Assembly (NCBI GenBank): GCA_033060915.1
Contig: CM065390.1
Location: forward strand, 17,811,501 to 17,875,500
Source: Euryodendron excelsum
Lineage: Eukaryota; Streptophyta; Magnoliopsida; Ericales; Pentaphylacaceae
Length of the DNA stretch: 64,000 nt
Direction: 5' to 3'
Below, piece after piece: positions 12,425 to 23,731 of this stretch (position 1 is its first letter; every line of letters begins with the position of its first letter). The position numbers and the translations under genes were made by a program. Under the pieces are notes generated by a model, which saw nothing but the letters and a program-made list of their open reading frames with translations, made no database searches and had not been told where the DNA came from.

Positions 12425-13964
12425 TGATCTAGTTAACACACCCAAAAGTAGGTGCAGCGAAATAGTACATAATAAAAATAACGCGTAAAACCGAGGTCGA
12501 ACTACAGAAAATAGATATAATAGTTAAAACTAGATAACAAACGTAACTAAAAAAAACAAAATCTTTTTATAATTTTGAGATGGAGTTTGTTAAACTAGAC
12601 ATTAACATAAACATAATAAAATAAAATAGTTTTGAATTCAGTTAATTCAATCACTTGACTTACTTGGGAATAATCAATACAGGTTTACCAACTAATAATT
12701 GTTTAGCCTACTCAAACCTCACAATTTAGCAGATAAGTATATTCAAAATAGTCAATCACTAGAATATAAAGTTAAAATCATTAAACCTTCACCATCGACT
12801 CGTAAACACTTGACAATACTTTTTCAGGACATAAGTGTAACAAGCACAATTAAAGGCATATACTGACTGTTCTAGCTTATAAACTTATTTAATTAAAATC
12901 AAAGACTCTCACCATCGAGTTGCATATACTGACTGTTTTGTCAAGGTTGAAAGTATTACAAATATAATTAAAAGTTTAAATTTTTTAAATGAACTAAACA
13001 TCAATTATTCATGAGTATAACTCAATCCATTCTAAATTAGGATTAAAGGCCTTAGGTCCTTACTAGAAGTTTGACGTAAAAACATACCGGACAGAGTACT
13101 TGCATAAAATATACAAGTCTCCTGAAAGTATTGAGTAAATCAGCATCTATTTTACTTTTACACTAATCATATATTAATTACACTACTCCTAAAATTAATA
13201 TGGTCTATACTCATACAAAACTATTACGTGCATAAAATATACGTGTACGTGCCCAAGTATACAATATACCGAACATGTGCAAAAATACTAAGTTTTTAAA
13301 TGAATCCGAATGAAAAGAAAAACCTTAATCGATTATCCCAATTCGGTCAAGCGATCTTCTCAATTGGCTCCAAAAATAAAATTAGCTACTAATATTGAAA
13401 AATTTAAACATAGAATAAAAAAATTTAATAAATAAAAAAGTTTAATACAAAACAACATATATAAATGGAAGAGAAATAAACTCCTAGGAGAGAAACCTCG
13501 GCTGAAGGGCGGACTCTCCCCTTAGCTTTCTCTATGTCTGGCCTCATCTTCTCTTCCTTGGTCTTGATGTTACTATTTATAGACTCATAAGATGAAGTCA
13601 TCCATTCCCTACAATGATGCATTAATCCTTTATTTAATTATTAATTTCTTCTTTTGTCTTCTTTTCATGTCAATTTCCTTCTTTCCATATCAATTATCAT
13701 GTGAGTTGCGTTCTTTACATGTCAATTGTCATATGAGTTGCATTCTTTACATGTCAATTGTCTTCTTTCCATGTGAATTGCCTTCTTTCCATGTTAATTG
13801 TCATGTTTTCATATGAGTTTGCTCCTTTTTTATCTAAAATCCTACAAAATGCTCAACAAAATTTATTAGGGTTAAAAGTAAATTAATTAAAACTATTTAT
13901 AATTATTTTAATACTAACAAAGACAAAGTTATGAACTTATAATTACACTTTTACAATGTAATCA
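12425..13964 (-). repeat. Athila-like 5' LTR (minus-strand element)
   Basis: Partner of 8003-9472. A TATA-like sequence is conserved near 13575 on the minus strand. Tandem units of about 22-42 bp containing CATGTCAATTG and TGAGTTGC fill about 13660-13810. Confidence 0.8.
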
Positions 13965-14577
13965 CTAGTATGAAAATCTACAAATCCTAGAATGCCTCCA
14001 CTAAAAATACGAGGCTATAGGAAGGCCAAAATTAGATTTCATACCTCCTCTCTGCATCCCAGAAGATTATTCGTATTCAGACAGAGATCTTGAAGAGAAC
14101 TACATACGAAGTGTTTTTATTGAAGAAAATTCTCTTACTTTGTCATAGTGGAAGATATCCTAAGTAGTCGTCTTGGATATAATCTAAAGCGCAACAAATC
14201 CTTTGTGGGTTTATGGCGGTGGTGAAGTTAGACAGTGCTCAGAGAATTCTGACAGTGTCGTGAAGTTCGACACTCAATCAATCACTGAAAAACTGAATTA
14301 AAGGGGTGATATGAGATCATGGGGATTCGATCGGTATAAGGAGGATATACTCGCAAGTTCATGGATTCAACACCTGAGGCTCGAGGATTCAGCTAGGGTT
14401 GGGTTGTAAGTTGTTCACTTATGCTATTGTTTTTTATAGTGGATTGATTGGCTAGACTAGGTCCTGTGATTTTTTTTATCCGAGTTTGAATTTTTCACAC
14501 TAGATATCGTGTGTCTTATCTTGTATATGATTGATTTATTTTTACAAATACATGACATGTGATTGTGAATTATTTAT
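13965..14577 (+). repeat. Copia 3' LTR, middle segment
   Basis: Lies between the Athila-like element and Tat LTR copy B. Its last 190 bases match the 5' LTR at 4131-4320. No gene is seen in it. Confidence 0.65.
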
Positions 14578-17500
14578 TGTAAGCACTCCATTTTTTCTTG
14601 CTCGAAGACTTTCGGCCTGACCAGACTCACTTTTAAAATATCACATGCACATTCAAACTCCAACCCGCCCTTCAAACTCCAATCTAGTCCATCGATCACT
14701 TTCTAGGCCCGTCGGGCCCACTTGAAGCCAAATGACTATTTTACCCCTAGTGGGCCGATCACTTTTTCTAACCACACAGGCTCTGGGTATCAAACCAACA
14801 ATCCCTCTTAGCACTCGCAATAGTGTTCCCTATCTTTTAGTACCTTTCTGGTAAACTTTGTACAAAATGACTATTTTGGCCCCTAATGGGCCGATCTTCT
14901 TTTCTAACCACATCGGCTCTAAGTATCAAACCGAGCACTCTTAGTAGTGTTTCCAACCTTCTAATACCCTTCCGGATCATTTTAAATTCATTCCGATAAA
15001 CCCGGTACGAAATAACCTTTTTGCCCCTAGTGGTCCGTTCACCATTTTCAATTACTCTGGCTCTAGCGATCAAGCCATTTACCTTCAGGACACTCTTCTA
15101 GGGGTTCCCATCCATTCCTAGCCAAGTCCGGCTACTCAAAACTTTTTGGATCATTTCTAAACTTTAGAATCACTCCTAGTGGAGTCAAGCTAAAAATTAC
15201 ATGGTAATCACTAGAACAGGTGACCAAATCTTCTACCTTGCATCACGAGGGTCAAAGATCTATTTCTTGCCACCTCAAAATTTTTCCAAAGAGACTAGCA
15301 CCATTAGTAGTGGCACCAAGCTAAAAAATGGCATAACGCCACTCCTAGTAGTGCCAAGCTTAAAAATAACCTGGCGCTAATTCCTGTTCTGTCTGCCTAT
15401 AAATACAGGCCACCACTACGTATTTTGGGTCCTTAAAATCGCTCCATAAACTCTGTCTCTCTAAAAACAGAACTCGAATTCTCTCAAAACGCTAATTCTC
15501 TCAAGCTTCCTCAAACCCTATCCTCCATACATTCAAACCCTAGTTTGCATATACTCTATACACTCAAATCCAGGCATCCAAAGATCCATTGAAGATCAAA
15601 GTGCTACATATTCAAAACTCTCAAGGTTCAAGTAAAGCAAAGCAAACAAAACAATCAAAGCAAAGAGAAGACAAGATAGGTTTTCTAGTTAAGTTATATA
15701 ATTCCCCTCTCTCTATTCTCTCTCCTAACCCACTTGGGTTTTCTTCTATTTAATCCCCATTTTCTATCTCCTCTTCTTGCATGCTTGAAACAATGGACCT
15801 CTTGGTTCATGCCTAGGAAGGTCTTGAAGAGAAACACCGTATTGGGGATTTTCTTTGAGTTTCCCCTAAGATGGTGCGGTTCTGCCCCCCTTGATTATGT
15901 GGTGTAGCCTAACCTTGTATGTTCACGTCCCTATTACATTGTAATTGTCATGTTCATACACTATATTCAATACTATATTCAAAGGTATTTTCAAACTTAT
16001 ATCAAAGATTGTTTCAAAACTTGCATCCAAAAGAATTATTTTTAAAATTGTTTTCAAAACCACACACTTACAATGATTCTAGCCATTCCATAGTTAGGGT
16101 TGTTTTAGAAAAATTTTATATTCAATATAACCATCAAGGTCTAAATTTGGGTTCAAAACCCTTAGTTGTTTTGAAAAATCACTACCCTAAGATGATTATA
16201 ACCATTTCATGGTTAAGATTGTTTTAGAAAAGTGTTACACTCAGAGAGACCACCAAAGTCCAAATTAGGGTTTCAAACTCTAATGGTTGTCAAAGTCACA
16301 ACCCTATAATAGTTCTTGTCTTTTCATGATTAAAATCTTTTTAGGAAAGTGAGCTATTTAAGAGACTTACAAAAGTTTATATTATAAAAAACCCCTTTCT
16401 AAATAGTTTTAGAAATCTACTTCCAAAAGGTCTTTACAAATATTTACTTTCCAAAAACTCCTTGTCTTGAAGTCCAAGTCAAAACCTTAAAATTCATGAT
16501 TAGAAAACCCTAATTCCTTTCTTAAAATCATAACTTTCTATTTGTCTCAAATCATAAGTTTTCAAAATTATTTTTTACATCAAATCATAAGTTTTCAAAA
16601 CCTTTTTCTACATCAAATGATAGATTTTCAAAATCATTTTCTACATAACATTATAGATTTCCTAATTCAAAAGTCACATAAAGTGATAAATTTCCAAAAT
16701 TAAAACTTTCCAATTTCAAGTCAAATCAAATCTGTTCAAAGTAGGAAACCAAATCAAATCATCTATTTTTGAAAAAAAAATCCAATCTTCAACTTTTGGA
16801 AATAGAGATCAAATCTTTCCTAATTTCAAACTTTCAAATATTTCTTAATTTCAAATCTTCAAATCTTTCCTAATTTCAAAGCTTACCTTTTTCAAACTCA
16901 AATTTCGAAATTCAATATTTCTTAAGTTAACCTTTCCTAATTTAAACCTTTCTTAATTCAAACATTTTTTCAAAATCAAGTGTTTCCAAAATCAAGTGTT
17001 TCCTAAAATGGAACTTTCTTAATTCGAAACTTTCCTAATTTGAAACTTTCATAAAATCAAAACTTTTTAAAATCAAACTTTTTTATTTCAAGTACATGTT
17101 TCAACCCAAGGTTGCATAAACCATAGGAGGCCAAAACCCTAGTTCAACTCTAACTCTAAGTTAGGAAGCTTCAATTTTTTTCTAAACCAAGATGGTTTTT
17201 AAACTCCAACTCAAGTCAAGATGATTTCAAAGTTCAATTCAATCTTTCCAAAATAAGTCAAAGTTCTACTTCAAAATTTGATTTCAAATCAAAGTCAATT
17301 TAAAATTAAAGTTCAATTTTAAATCTTCAAATCAAAGTTTAAACACGAAACTTTTCAAGTCAAACTTTTCAAAGGCCCCAAAGTGTCTTTTTAAATCAAA
17401 CAAGACTCCAAAGTGTCTATTTTCAATCGGATCCCTAGTCCGAACTACAACTGACTTGATTTCCAACAAAGGGATACGTACACAACCTGCATGGGTGCAG

Positions 17501-18147
17501 TCACAATCTTTTTCAAATTTTTAATTTTCACAACCTTTTTTCAAAAATTCCAATTCCCTTTTTCAAAATCTCTCTTCAAATTCTTCTCATGCACCTACAT
17601 ATCATGCATCACATTATCACTAAATAATGACATAAACCTCTTTCTAAAATTCTCAAAATAGAATATAATTTGACATTGAATGATCGAAGATTCTAAATGA
17701 GTGAACCTAGGGTAAAAAGACATGTAAGTACCACAATGGCAGGATAAGGTGATAGTCTGGTGCATCTTCCCTGTACGTAACCAACCTCTGAACCTAGAAT
17801 TACTGTTTTCAAATACCAAAACGGAGTCATTTTTCGAAAATGGCTTAAATTTTTTCAAAAGTTGCCAACTAACCTATTTTCTCCAAAAGCCCTCTCTTGA
17901 GGAAGTTTTCAAAACCTTTTTCAAAATTTCTAAATTTAATCTTTGGACTTTCCTTAGTTTAGGTGACCTAACTCACCTTAACAAAGTAAGGTGGCAACTT
18001 CAAATCTTTTTCAAAAATCCTTATTCAAATCAATTTTCAATTTAAATCTAATCGCACTCATTCTTCTAGGAGGATAAGTTTTAACGAGAGAGTACCGTGT
18101 ATTTTTCACATATCATCTCAATGATGCAAAAAAACCAAGGCACGACA
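14578..18147 (+). mobile_element. Tat/Ogre-like giant solo LTR, copy B
   Basis: Starts TGTAAGCACTCC and ends CACGACA. The flanks TTTAT (14573-14577) and TTGAT (18148-18152) agree at four of five bases, as expected of an old solo LTR. Inside are about three 140-150 bp units (14728-15040), a TATAAATA box at 15398-15405 preceded by GTGGCACCA/TGGCGCTA palindromes, and a long tail rich in TTTCAAA and TTTCCTAA. Near the 3' end is the block GAACTACAACTGACTTGATT followed by GGGATACGTA, shared with copy C. There is no open reading frame of interest. Length about 3.6 kb, shorter than copy C. Confidence 0.8.
15300..15405 (+). promoter_or_regulatory. LTR copy B promoter: palindromes and TATA box
   Basis: TATAAATA at 15398-15405 follows GTGGCACC, CGCCACTCC, GTGCCAAGC and GGCGCTAA, mutated relatives of the TGGCGCCA palindromes in copy C. 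The spacing resembles that in copies A and C. Confidence 0.55.
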
Positions 18148-18225
18148 TTGATCATAAATTCATAAATTAATTAATTGAATAGCTACTAACATCACAATTA
18201 TTAAATAAATCCACATCCGAATAGG
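18148..18225 (+). repeat. Copia 3' LTR, last segment
   Basis: ATTAATTGAATAGCTACT and the following text match 4317-4390 upstream of the Copia primer-binding site. The right LTR border is uncertain by some 20 bases. Confidence 0.6.
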
Positions 18226-18361
18226 GGTTTTACTCTTTTTTCATAATTTTTTTGTACCATATCTTACATAAGGATTAAAATTTTGAATCAAACCACATGG
18301 AGGTAAGGTGTAATTACCACTTTTTTTTAATACAATAGAAAATAAATTGATTGTCTACAAA

Positions 18362-18685
18362 TTTATAGCTGTAAAATGAACTAAACTACTCGATCTCGAG
18401 ACTTGTTAAAAGCTCGTTCAGAATTAGCTCGTTATATAAACAAATCAAGTTTGAATATATTTTAATGCTTGTTAATTTTTTAAACTCGGTTCGATAAACA
18501 AAAATATACTAAAAAAATTGAAGCTATATAAGCTCGGCTTGTGATCAGCTCAATCAAATCTCGTTTGAAGATTCATTTGAAAGTTAAACAAGCTAAGATT
18601 GAATACAATTTTAAGATCGTTAAAGTTATTAAACCAAGTTTGAACAATTCACTATTCTGTTCGGCTCGACTCGTTTACAGCCCTA
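18362..18685. mobile_element. hAT-type MITE
   Basis: The ends read TATAGCTGTAAAATGAAC and, in complement, TAGGGCTGTAAACGAGTC. The interior is rich in AGCTCG and CTCGGTTCG. The 8 bp flanks TCTACAAA (18354-18361) and TCTACAAT (18686-18693) match at seven places, the hAT hallmark. A second copy is at 23437. Confidence 0.7.
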
Positions 18686-18689
18686 TCTA

Positions 18690-18930
18690 CAATAGATGAA
18701 TAGAGTATAAATGTGAAGAAGTTGTATTTTAGCATAATAGGAACTTAAGAAACATACATGTGAAGAAGTTATATTTCAATAGACTCCATAGACAATAAGA
18801 AACGTAACTTTTTTCAACTAGGGAATTTAATTAGATCACAGCGGTAGAAGAATAGAGCGTGTCAAATTCTATTGCCTACAAAAAGCATAGGAAAGCCACA
18901 AAGAGTTGGGGTAAATATTACTCTTATATA
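18690..18930. repeat. Interspersed non-coding repeat (paralogue at 46310)
   Basis: Text such as AAATGTGAAGAAGTTGTATT, AGACAATAAGAAACGTAACT and TAAATATTACTCTTAT recurs in the same order at 46310-46560 and 47245-47310. The family is not recognised. A TA microsatellite follows at about 18928-18947. Confidence 0.5.
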
Positions 18931-18963
18931 TATATATATATATATAGATTAGATTTATCAGGT

Positions 18964-19297
18964 AAATATTAGGAATGTTCATGAGTCGAGTTGGAGAGTC
19001 ATTCGTCACTAGACTCGATCAAATTGGATTAAATAATTTTGAAACCGTACTTGACTCATATGGATGATCCGACTGGGTCGGATTAGGTAAAAAAAATCAA
19101 ATTTTAGTATAAAGAAAAGTCAGGCTCGATCAAGTTAGTCCATTCAAATTAAAGTGATAAAATCCCGCCACCCAAATCAAATATAGCCTGATAAAGTCCC
19201 TCCCATTATCCACCCAAGACTAATGAATGAAACCACAAAATCAAGTTGGGTCTGATCAGATTGTCATGTCAGATGATTTTTTGAACAAACCCCAGTT
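18964..19297. mobile_element. Probable hAT-type MITE upstream of the transporter gene
   Basis: The left end AGGAATGTTCATGAGTCG and the complement of the right end, GGGGTTTGTTCAAAAAATC, are imperfect inverted repeats around GTTCA. The interior has repeated GACTCGAT, GGGTCGGATT and GGGTCTGATC text common in plant hAT MITEs. I could not fix a target duplication. Confidence 0.4.
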
Positions 19298-19577
19298 AAT
19301 ACATTAATAAACTATTTCTTAATATTTCTTCCCGAGTAAAAATCAGGTGCCTTGTGAAACATACTTAAAAAGTCTATTTGATAGGATTGAAGTTGTTGAT
19401 CTTTTTAGATTCTCTGCACTAAATCCTATCTTCAAGTTATATATCTCAAATCCCTCAAAATTGTCTGCAAATCCCAAAAAAACAGGCTTCAGAGTGTCCT
19501 TTTTCTCTCTACTTCTAAACCTCTACATTCACCTCCTAAACCCTACCCAAATTCCATAGAACAAGCAAAAAAAAAAA
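19298..19577 (+). promoter_or_regulatory. Promoter and 5' leader of the transporter gene
   Basis: A TATA-like TTATATATC at about 19437-19445 lies some 140 bp before the start codon. The leader is rich in CT and CCTC text and ends in a run of A directly before ATGGC. An AT-rich open frame across 19347-19559 is not codon-like and is treated as leader. Confidence 0.4.
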
Positions 19578-21383
19578 ATGGCTGATACAATAACAATGGT
19601 GGCCTCAACCTCAAGCTCCGGTTGTCGTCCATGTCGATTTGTTCTGCAAGTCCTCCAAGGCCGGTGGTTCATGATGTTTGCCTCCTTCTTGATCATGACC
19701 GGCGCCGGTGCAACTTATCTGTTTGGTGTGTATTCCAAGGAGATAAAGGCCACTCTCGGCTATGACCAAACAACTCTCAACCTTCTAGGCTCATGCAAAG
19801 ACCTTGGAGCCAATGTCGGGGTTCTCTCCGGCCTTCTAGCTGAGGTAACGCCGACGTGGTTCGTGCTCTTAGTCGGATCCGTCATGAACTTTGCCGGGTA
19901 TTTCTTTATATGGCTTGCCGTCACGAAAAGGATTCCGAAACCATCTGTTTGGCAGATGTGCATTTATATATGTGTCGGTGCAAATTCTCAGAACTTTGCC
20001 AATACCGGCTCGCTTGTTACCTGCGTGAAGAACTTCCCGGAAAGCCGAGGTATGATGCTAGGTTTAATGAAGGGTTTTGTAGGGCTTAGTGGTGCAGTTT
20101 TTACGCAACTTTACTATGCAATCTATGGCAATGATTCTAAGTCCTTGATTCTTCTCATCGGTTGGCTTCCGGTATTGATATCGATAGCTTTCATATTCAA
20201 CATTAGGGCAATGAAGATTTCTAGGCACCCAAACGAGCTTAAGGTATTCTATGAGTATCTCTATATATCAATTGCTTTGGCTGTTTGTCTCATGGCAATA
20301 ACCATTGCCGAGAAAAAATTTAGTTTCTCTCACGATGGATATATAGGAAGCGCCACCGGTGTTTGTTTCTTGCTTTTCCTCCCATGTTTTATAGCCTTTA
20401 GAGAAGAGTATGCTACTTGGAAGATGAGCAAACAAGAAGTAAATACCCCTCTTAGGAACATTGCCGTTGAGGAACCGCCACTCCCGGAGTCAAATCCGGC
20501 AGAATTGCCCGAGGAAAAACCGGCAGAGTTGCAGGAATGTTCATCACCGGCAGGAACAAAAGAGAAGCTGGAGGTTTCAATCTGTGGAGGCATCTGTAGA
20601 AAACCGAAAAGAGGCGAAGACTATGGAATATTACAAGCTCTACTAAGTTTTGACATGATTCTACTATTTGTAGCCACACTTTGTGGACTTGGCTGCAGCT
20701 TGACTGCAATGGACAATCTAGGCCAAATTGGGGAGTCTTTAGGGTACCCTTCTACAGCCATTGGCACATTCGTCTCCCTCGTAAGTATATGGAACTATTT
20801 CGGTAGGGTTTTCGCCGGTTTCATCTCAGAAATCATTCTCTTGAAATGGAAAGTCCCGCGGACTCTCATGATGACATTTTTCCTCCTCCTACCTAGCGTC
20901 GGTGACATCCTCATCGCCTTTCCAATCCCCGGTTCTGTCTATATTTCTTCGCTCTTGATCGGGTTCTCATATGGTGCTCAACTTACCCTACTCTTCATTA
21001 TCATATCCGAGCTTTTCGGATTGAAGTATTTCTCTACTCTCTTCAACTGTGGGCAGCTGTCTAGCCCCCTTGGATCGTACATTCTCAATGTGAAAATTGT
21101 TGGCAAGCTTTATGATAGAGAGGCATTGAAGCAACTCGCTGCGAAAGGGATGACTAGAGGAATGGTTAAGGAACTAACTTGCATTGGCAAGCAGTGTTAT
21201 AGGAAATCTTTCCTAATTCTAGCTGGGGTGAACATATTTGGAGCTCTTGTTTCGTTTATCTTGGTGTTGAGAACTAGAGAATATTATAGAGGGGACATCT
21301 ATAAGAAGTTTAGGGATGAAATGGAAGCAAATGAGAAGAACATTGCATTGGCTTCTGCTGCTGGAAAGCAGCCAGAAGGGTGA
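19578..21383 (+). CDS. Nodulin-like / NFD4-like major facilitator superfamily transporter
   Basis: A single uninterrupted 601-codon frame. The N-terminal half (about residues 27-275) has the nodulin-like domain: WFMMFASFLIMTGAGATYLFG, then LNLLGSCKDLGANVGVLSGL, the family signature, and about eight hydrophobic helices. A cytosol-facing loop (about 276-355) contains a Pro/Glu-rich stretch and two closely spaced cysteine pairs near SICGGICRK. The C-terminal half (about 360-570) has about five more helices and ends with the basic TREYYRGDIYKKFR tail common in the family. Known relatives in Arabidopsis include NUCLEAR FUSION DEFECTIVE 4-like proteins; the substrate is unknown for most of them. 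Length and motifs fit a full-length protein. The start is preceded by A residues, a good plant context. It is the only clearly intact gene here; a MITE borders its promoter. Confidence 0.92.
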   Translation: MADTITMVASTSSSGCRPCRFVLQVLQGRWFMMFASFLIMTGAGATYLFGVYSKEIKATLGYDQTTLNLLGSCKDLGANVGVLSGLLAEVTPTWFVLLVGSVMNFAGYFFIWLAVTKRIPKPSVWQMCIYICVGANSQNFANTGSLVTCVKNFPESRGMMLGLMKGFVGLSGAVFTQLYYAIYGNDSKSLILLIGWLPVLISIAFIFNIRAMKISRHPNELKVFYEYLYISIALAVCLMAITIAEKKFSFSHDGYIGSATGVCFLLFLPCFIAFREEYATWKMSKQEVNTPLRNIAVEEPPLPESNPAELPEEKPAELQECSSPAGTKEKLEVSICGGICRKPKRGEDYGILQALLSFDMILLFVATLCGLGCSLTAMDNLGQIGESLGYPSTAIGTFVSLVSIWNYFGRVFAGFISEIILLKWKVPRTLMMTFFLLLPSVGDILIAFPIPGSVYISSLLIGFSYGAQLTLLFIIISELFGLKYFSTLFNCGQLSSPLGSYILNVKIVGKLYDREALKQLAAKGMTRGMVKELTCIGKQCYRKSFLILAGVNIFGALVSFILVLRTREYYRGDIYKKFRDEMEANEKNIALASAAGKQPEG

Positions 21384-23436
21384 GACAAGGAGTTGAATTA
21401 GGAGTATTTGGGGTAGAGAATTAGTGTTCATGTTCAATCAGCTAGCTAAAAAGGAGAATGGTCATGGCATGAGAAGCAAAAATGTAAATAGCTTGTTTGA
21501 ACTTTGATCAATTTTTTTTCTTTCTCTTTTTTAGTTTTTATTGCAATTGTTAATTTTTTTCGTTTAATCAATATTATTTTCGAATATTCTGATCCATGGT
21601 GTAAGAGAACGGAACTCACAAGAATCCAAAGGAGCAAATGCAGGAAAAATTTTGGGTAGATATATATACATGAATCTACCTGTTTTTGATAATAGTAAGA
21701 GTATAAATAGATATTTCCAAAAATTTTAGCTATAGTAGTAGAGAGAAATGAGTTATAAAAAAATATATTGTGTTACAAACAGAGTGCTACAAAAGAAAAA
21801 AAAATCTTGTTTCTTTTTTTTTTTTTTTTGGCAGCTGAAGCATAATGTTTTTTTTGGGCAATCAAGCAAAAAGGTTAGTCACGCTGTTGAATTTGAAATG
21901 GATGAAAATCTATGTTTGGATATTAGATTTGTGCAAGGAAAAAAAGAGAAGAAACAAAAACATAGGGAAAGAAAATGAATTTTGTTGACAAGTACCTATG
22001 TTATTCTTTTGTTTGCTTGGGTTAGGAAAATAAAAAGAAAAAGACATAGGTACTTGTCCGCATTTATAATGGACTTTTATATTAAAAAGACTTATAGATA
22101 TGTAATTATGAATTGGTTAATAAATAAAAATTATTTAATTAATTTTTTCATTGCAATTTTGAGACCAATATAAAACTATTATTATTGCTTTTGCGAGTTT
22201 AGTAGTTTTTTTAATTTTTATTAATAATAAAAAGGTTGAGGAATTCTCTTTACTGCTCTCGAAATACCTATATTTGTTTGCATGTATGCGCACAGCTTAA
22301 AAGTGAACACTTTTTCTCTTCATTTTATAATATAGGCTTTTTCAAGTAAATAAATAGTATTAGATAAGATGCATATAGAAAAAATATATATATTTCAAAA
22401 GAGAAGTAGAACAAGTGAATATCTATGTAGGTTTGGAATTAAATCTTATTGTTTTATAATTTTAGGTGTTTAAATATCAAATTACTACATGTTGGTTTCT
22501 TGACCAATTTTTTGATATATGTATTTTGCATCCTTTTTTTTTATACGTATATTGCACGAGTATACTAGTAGTACTTTCTTATTCGTAAGGGTGTATATCT
22601 TTATTGGCTTATTAAGTCAGCATTAACAAATTATGATTCTCTGACAACTCCAATTAATGCTCTAACAAATTTAACTTTTTCCTTTCAATTGTAAAGAAAA
22701 AAATTAGGAGTTTTCTAATAGTTCATGTTATATAAATATCTTCCAAGTTTTTGTATACACTGAACTAATATTTACCTGTCAATAGTTCAAAATTTCTTTT
22801 GCATGCATCGGAGTTGAATTTCTTAGTTGTTCAAATGTAATAATTTTGGTCTAATTTAGTTTAACTTACGAAGAAAATTTATTATATACTTCATATACTT
22901 TCATGTTACGTATTTATATTTTTTTTTTTCCTTTTTCACATAACCCTTCGTATGCTCAAACTCCATAAAAAAAAAAAAAAAATTGCGTATTATTTTATTA
23001 CATGTATAATATAGTGGTACAAATGTTAATGTGGCATTTAAAATGGGGGAGTGAGACTTTGACATACTGTGAAGTTTAGAACTTTATATAAACTAAATAA
23101 CATTCGGGTTTAATTTTTGAAATTTGGTTATTGTTTCACCCAAAATATTGGATGAGTAAGTTGGAGGTCTAATTATATTTATTTGATTCAAAACCATTAT
23201 CTATTGTTCATCCAAGAATGCTATGAATTTATCAATTTTAAAAAAAAAAAAAAAAAACGATTCTACTCATTTGTGCAATGCAATCATTTACACCCAATTT
23301 GTGCTATTTAATTCTTCCCCAAAGAATATAGTCAAAATAATAGACTATTATAAATAAGTAGAAGTTTTTATTTTCACAAAAAAAACAATATGTCCTCAAA
23401 AACAATAGAATATATTATGTTGTTGTTTTTCATTTG
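21384..23436. other. Intergenic region downstream of the transporter gene
   Basis: AT-rich sequence with poly-T (about 21815-21830, 22919-22930) and poly-A tracts and no supportable gene. The first 200 bases are the likely 3' untranslated region; no perfect AATAAA signal stands out. The only structured item is the hairpin at 21987-22058. Confidence 0.5.
21987..22058. repeat. Short hairpin with 15 bp perfect arms
   Basis: GACAAGTACCTATGT (21987-22001) is repeated in exact complement at 22044-22058. The 42 base loop also has T-rich and A-rich sides that could extend the stem. It could be a tiny MITE or a hairpin in a transcript end. Confidence 0.6.
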
Positions 23437-23731
23437 TAGGGCTATAAAACGAACCAATCTACTTGAACTTGGCTCACGTTCGACTCATTAAAAGCTCGTT
23501 AATGTTTTCAAACTAAGTTTGAACAACCCACTACTTAGCTTGGTAAATTTATATATACTAAAAATTCAAGTTATTCGAACTCGGCTTATGTTTGACTTAA
23601 TTAAAACTCATTTAAAATTGGCTCAAAAGTTAAACACACCAAACTTGTACAAATTTTCATGGTCATTAAGTTTATCAAATCAAATTTAAACAGCTGTTTA
23701 TTCAACTCATTTAGACTCGTTTACGGCCCTA
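23437..23731. mobile_element. hAT-type MITE, second copy
   Basis: TAGGGCTATAAAACGAACC at the left and complement TAGGGCCGTAAACGAGTC at the right match the ends of the element at 18362. The interior also has AGCTCG and GACTCATT text. The right end is followed by a partial duplication of the terminal 50 bases (about 23740-23785). The flanking 8-mers match poorly. Confidence 0.6.

Larger units (their letters stand above)
8003..13964 (-). mobile_element. Non-autonomous Athila-like LTR retrotransposon
   Basis: Two direct repeats, 8003-9472 and 12425-13964, align over their whole length and have ends TGAT...ATCA. On the minus strand the primer-binding site (12399-12416) follows the 5' LTR and a GGGGGGTG polypurine tract (complement of 9473-9480) precedes the 3' LTR. 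The roughly 2.9 kb interior (9473-12398) is AT-rich with poly-T, poly-A and TTC runs and no protein that I recognise, so this is a LARD-like, non-coding element. The 5 bp flanks TTATT and CTAGT do not match, so the target duplication has been lost or altered. Confidence 0.75.
4129..18225 (+). mobile_element. Degenerate Copia (SIRE/Maximus-like) element broken by nested insertions
   Basis: A 5' LTR tail (4129 to about 4395) is followed by a primer-binding site at 4400-4411, an internal part (4412-4698 and 6130-7455), a polypurine tract at 7444-7454 and a 3' LTR that starts TGTTAGGTCATTTAG at 7456. The 3' LTR is split into 7456-8002, 13965-14577 and 18148 to about 18225. The stretch at 4129-4395 matches 14379-14577 joined to 18148-18225, which proves both belong to the same LTR. 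No gag or pol protein is recognisable. The SIRE-like label is inference from the PBS, the GGGGGAGATTGTTAGG junction and repeated TTCGATTGAAG text in the LTR. The left end lies outside the window beyond copy A. Confidence 0.75.

Noticed and set aside
12218..12427. 69-codon Phe/Tyr/Ile-rich frame
   Set aside because: Translation of poly-T/AT sequence next to the minus-strand primer-binding site; no codon structure.
19760..20709. Several open frames antisense to or out of frame with the transporter
   Set aside because: They overlap the strongly supported 601-codon transporter frame and have no domains of their own.
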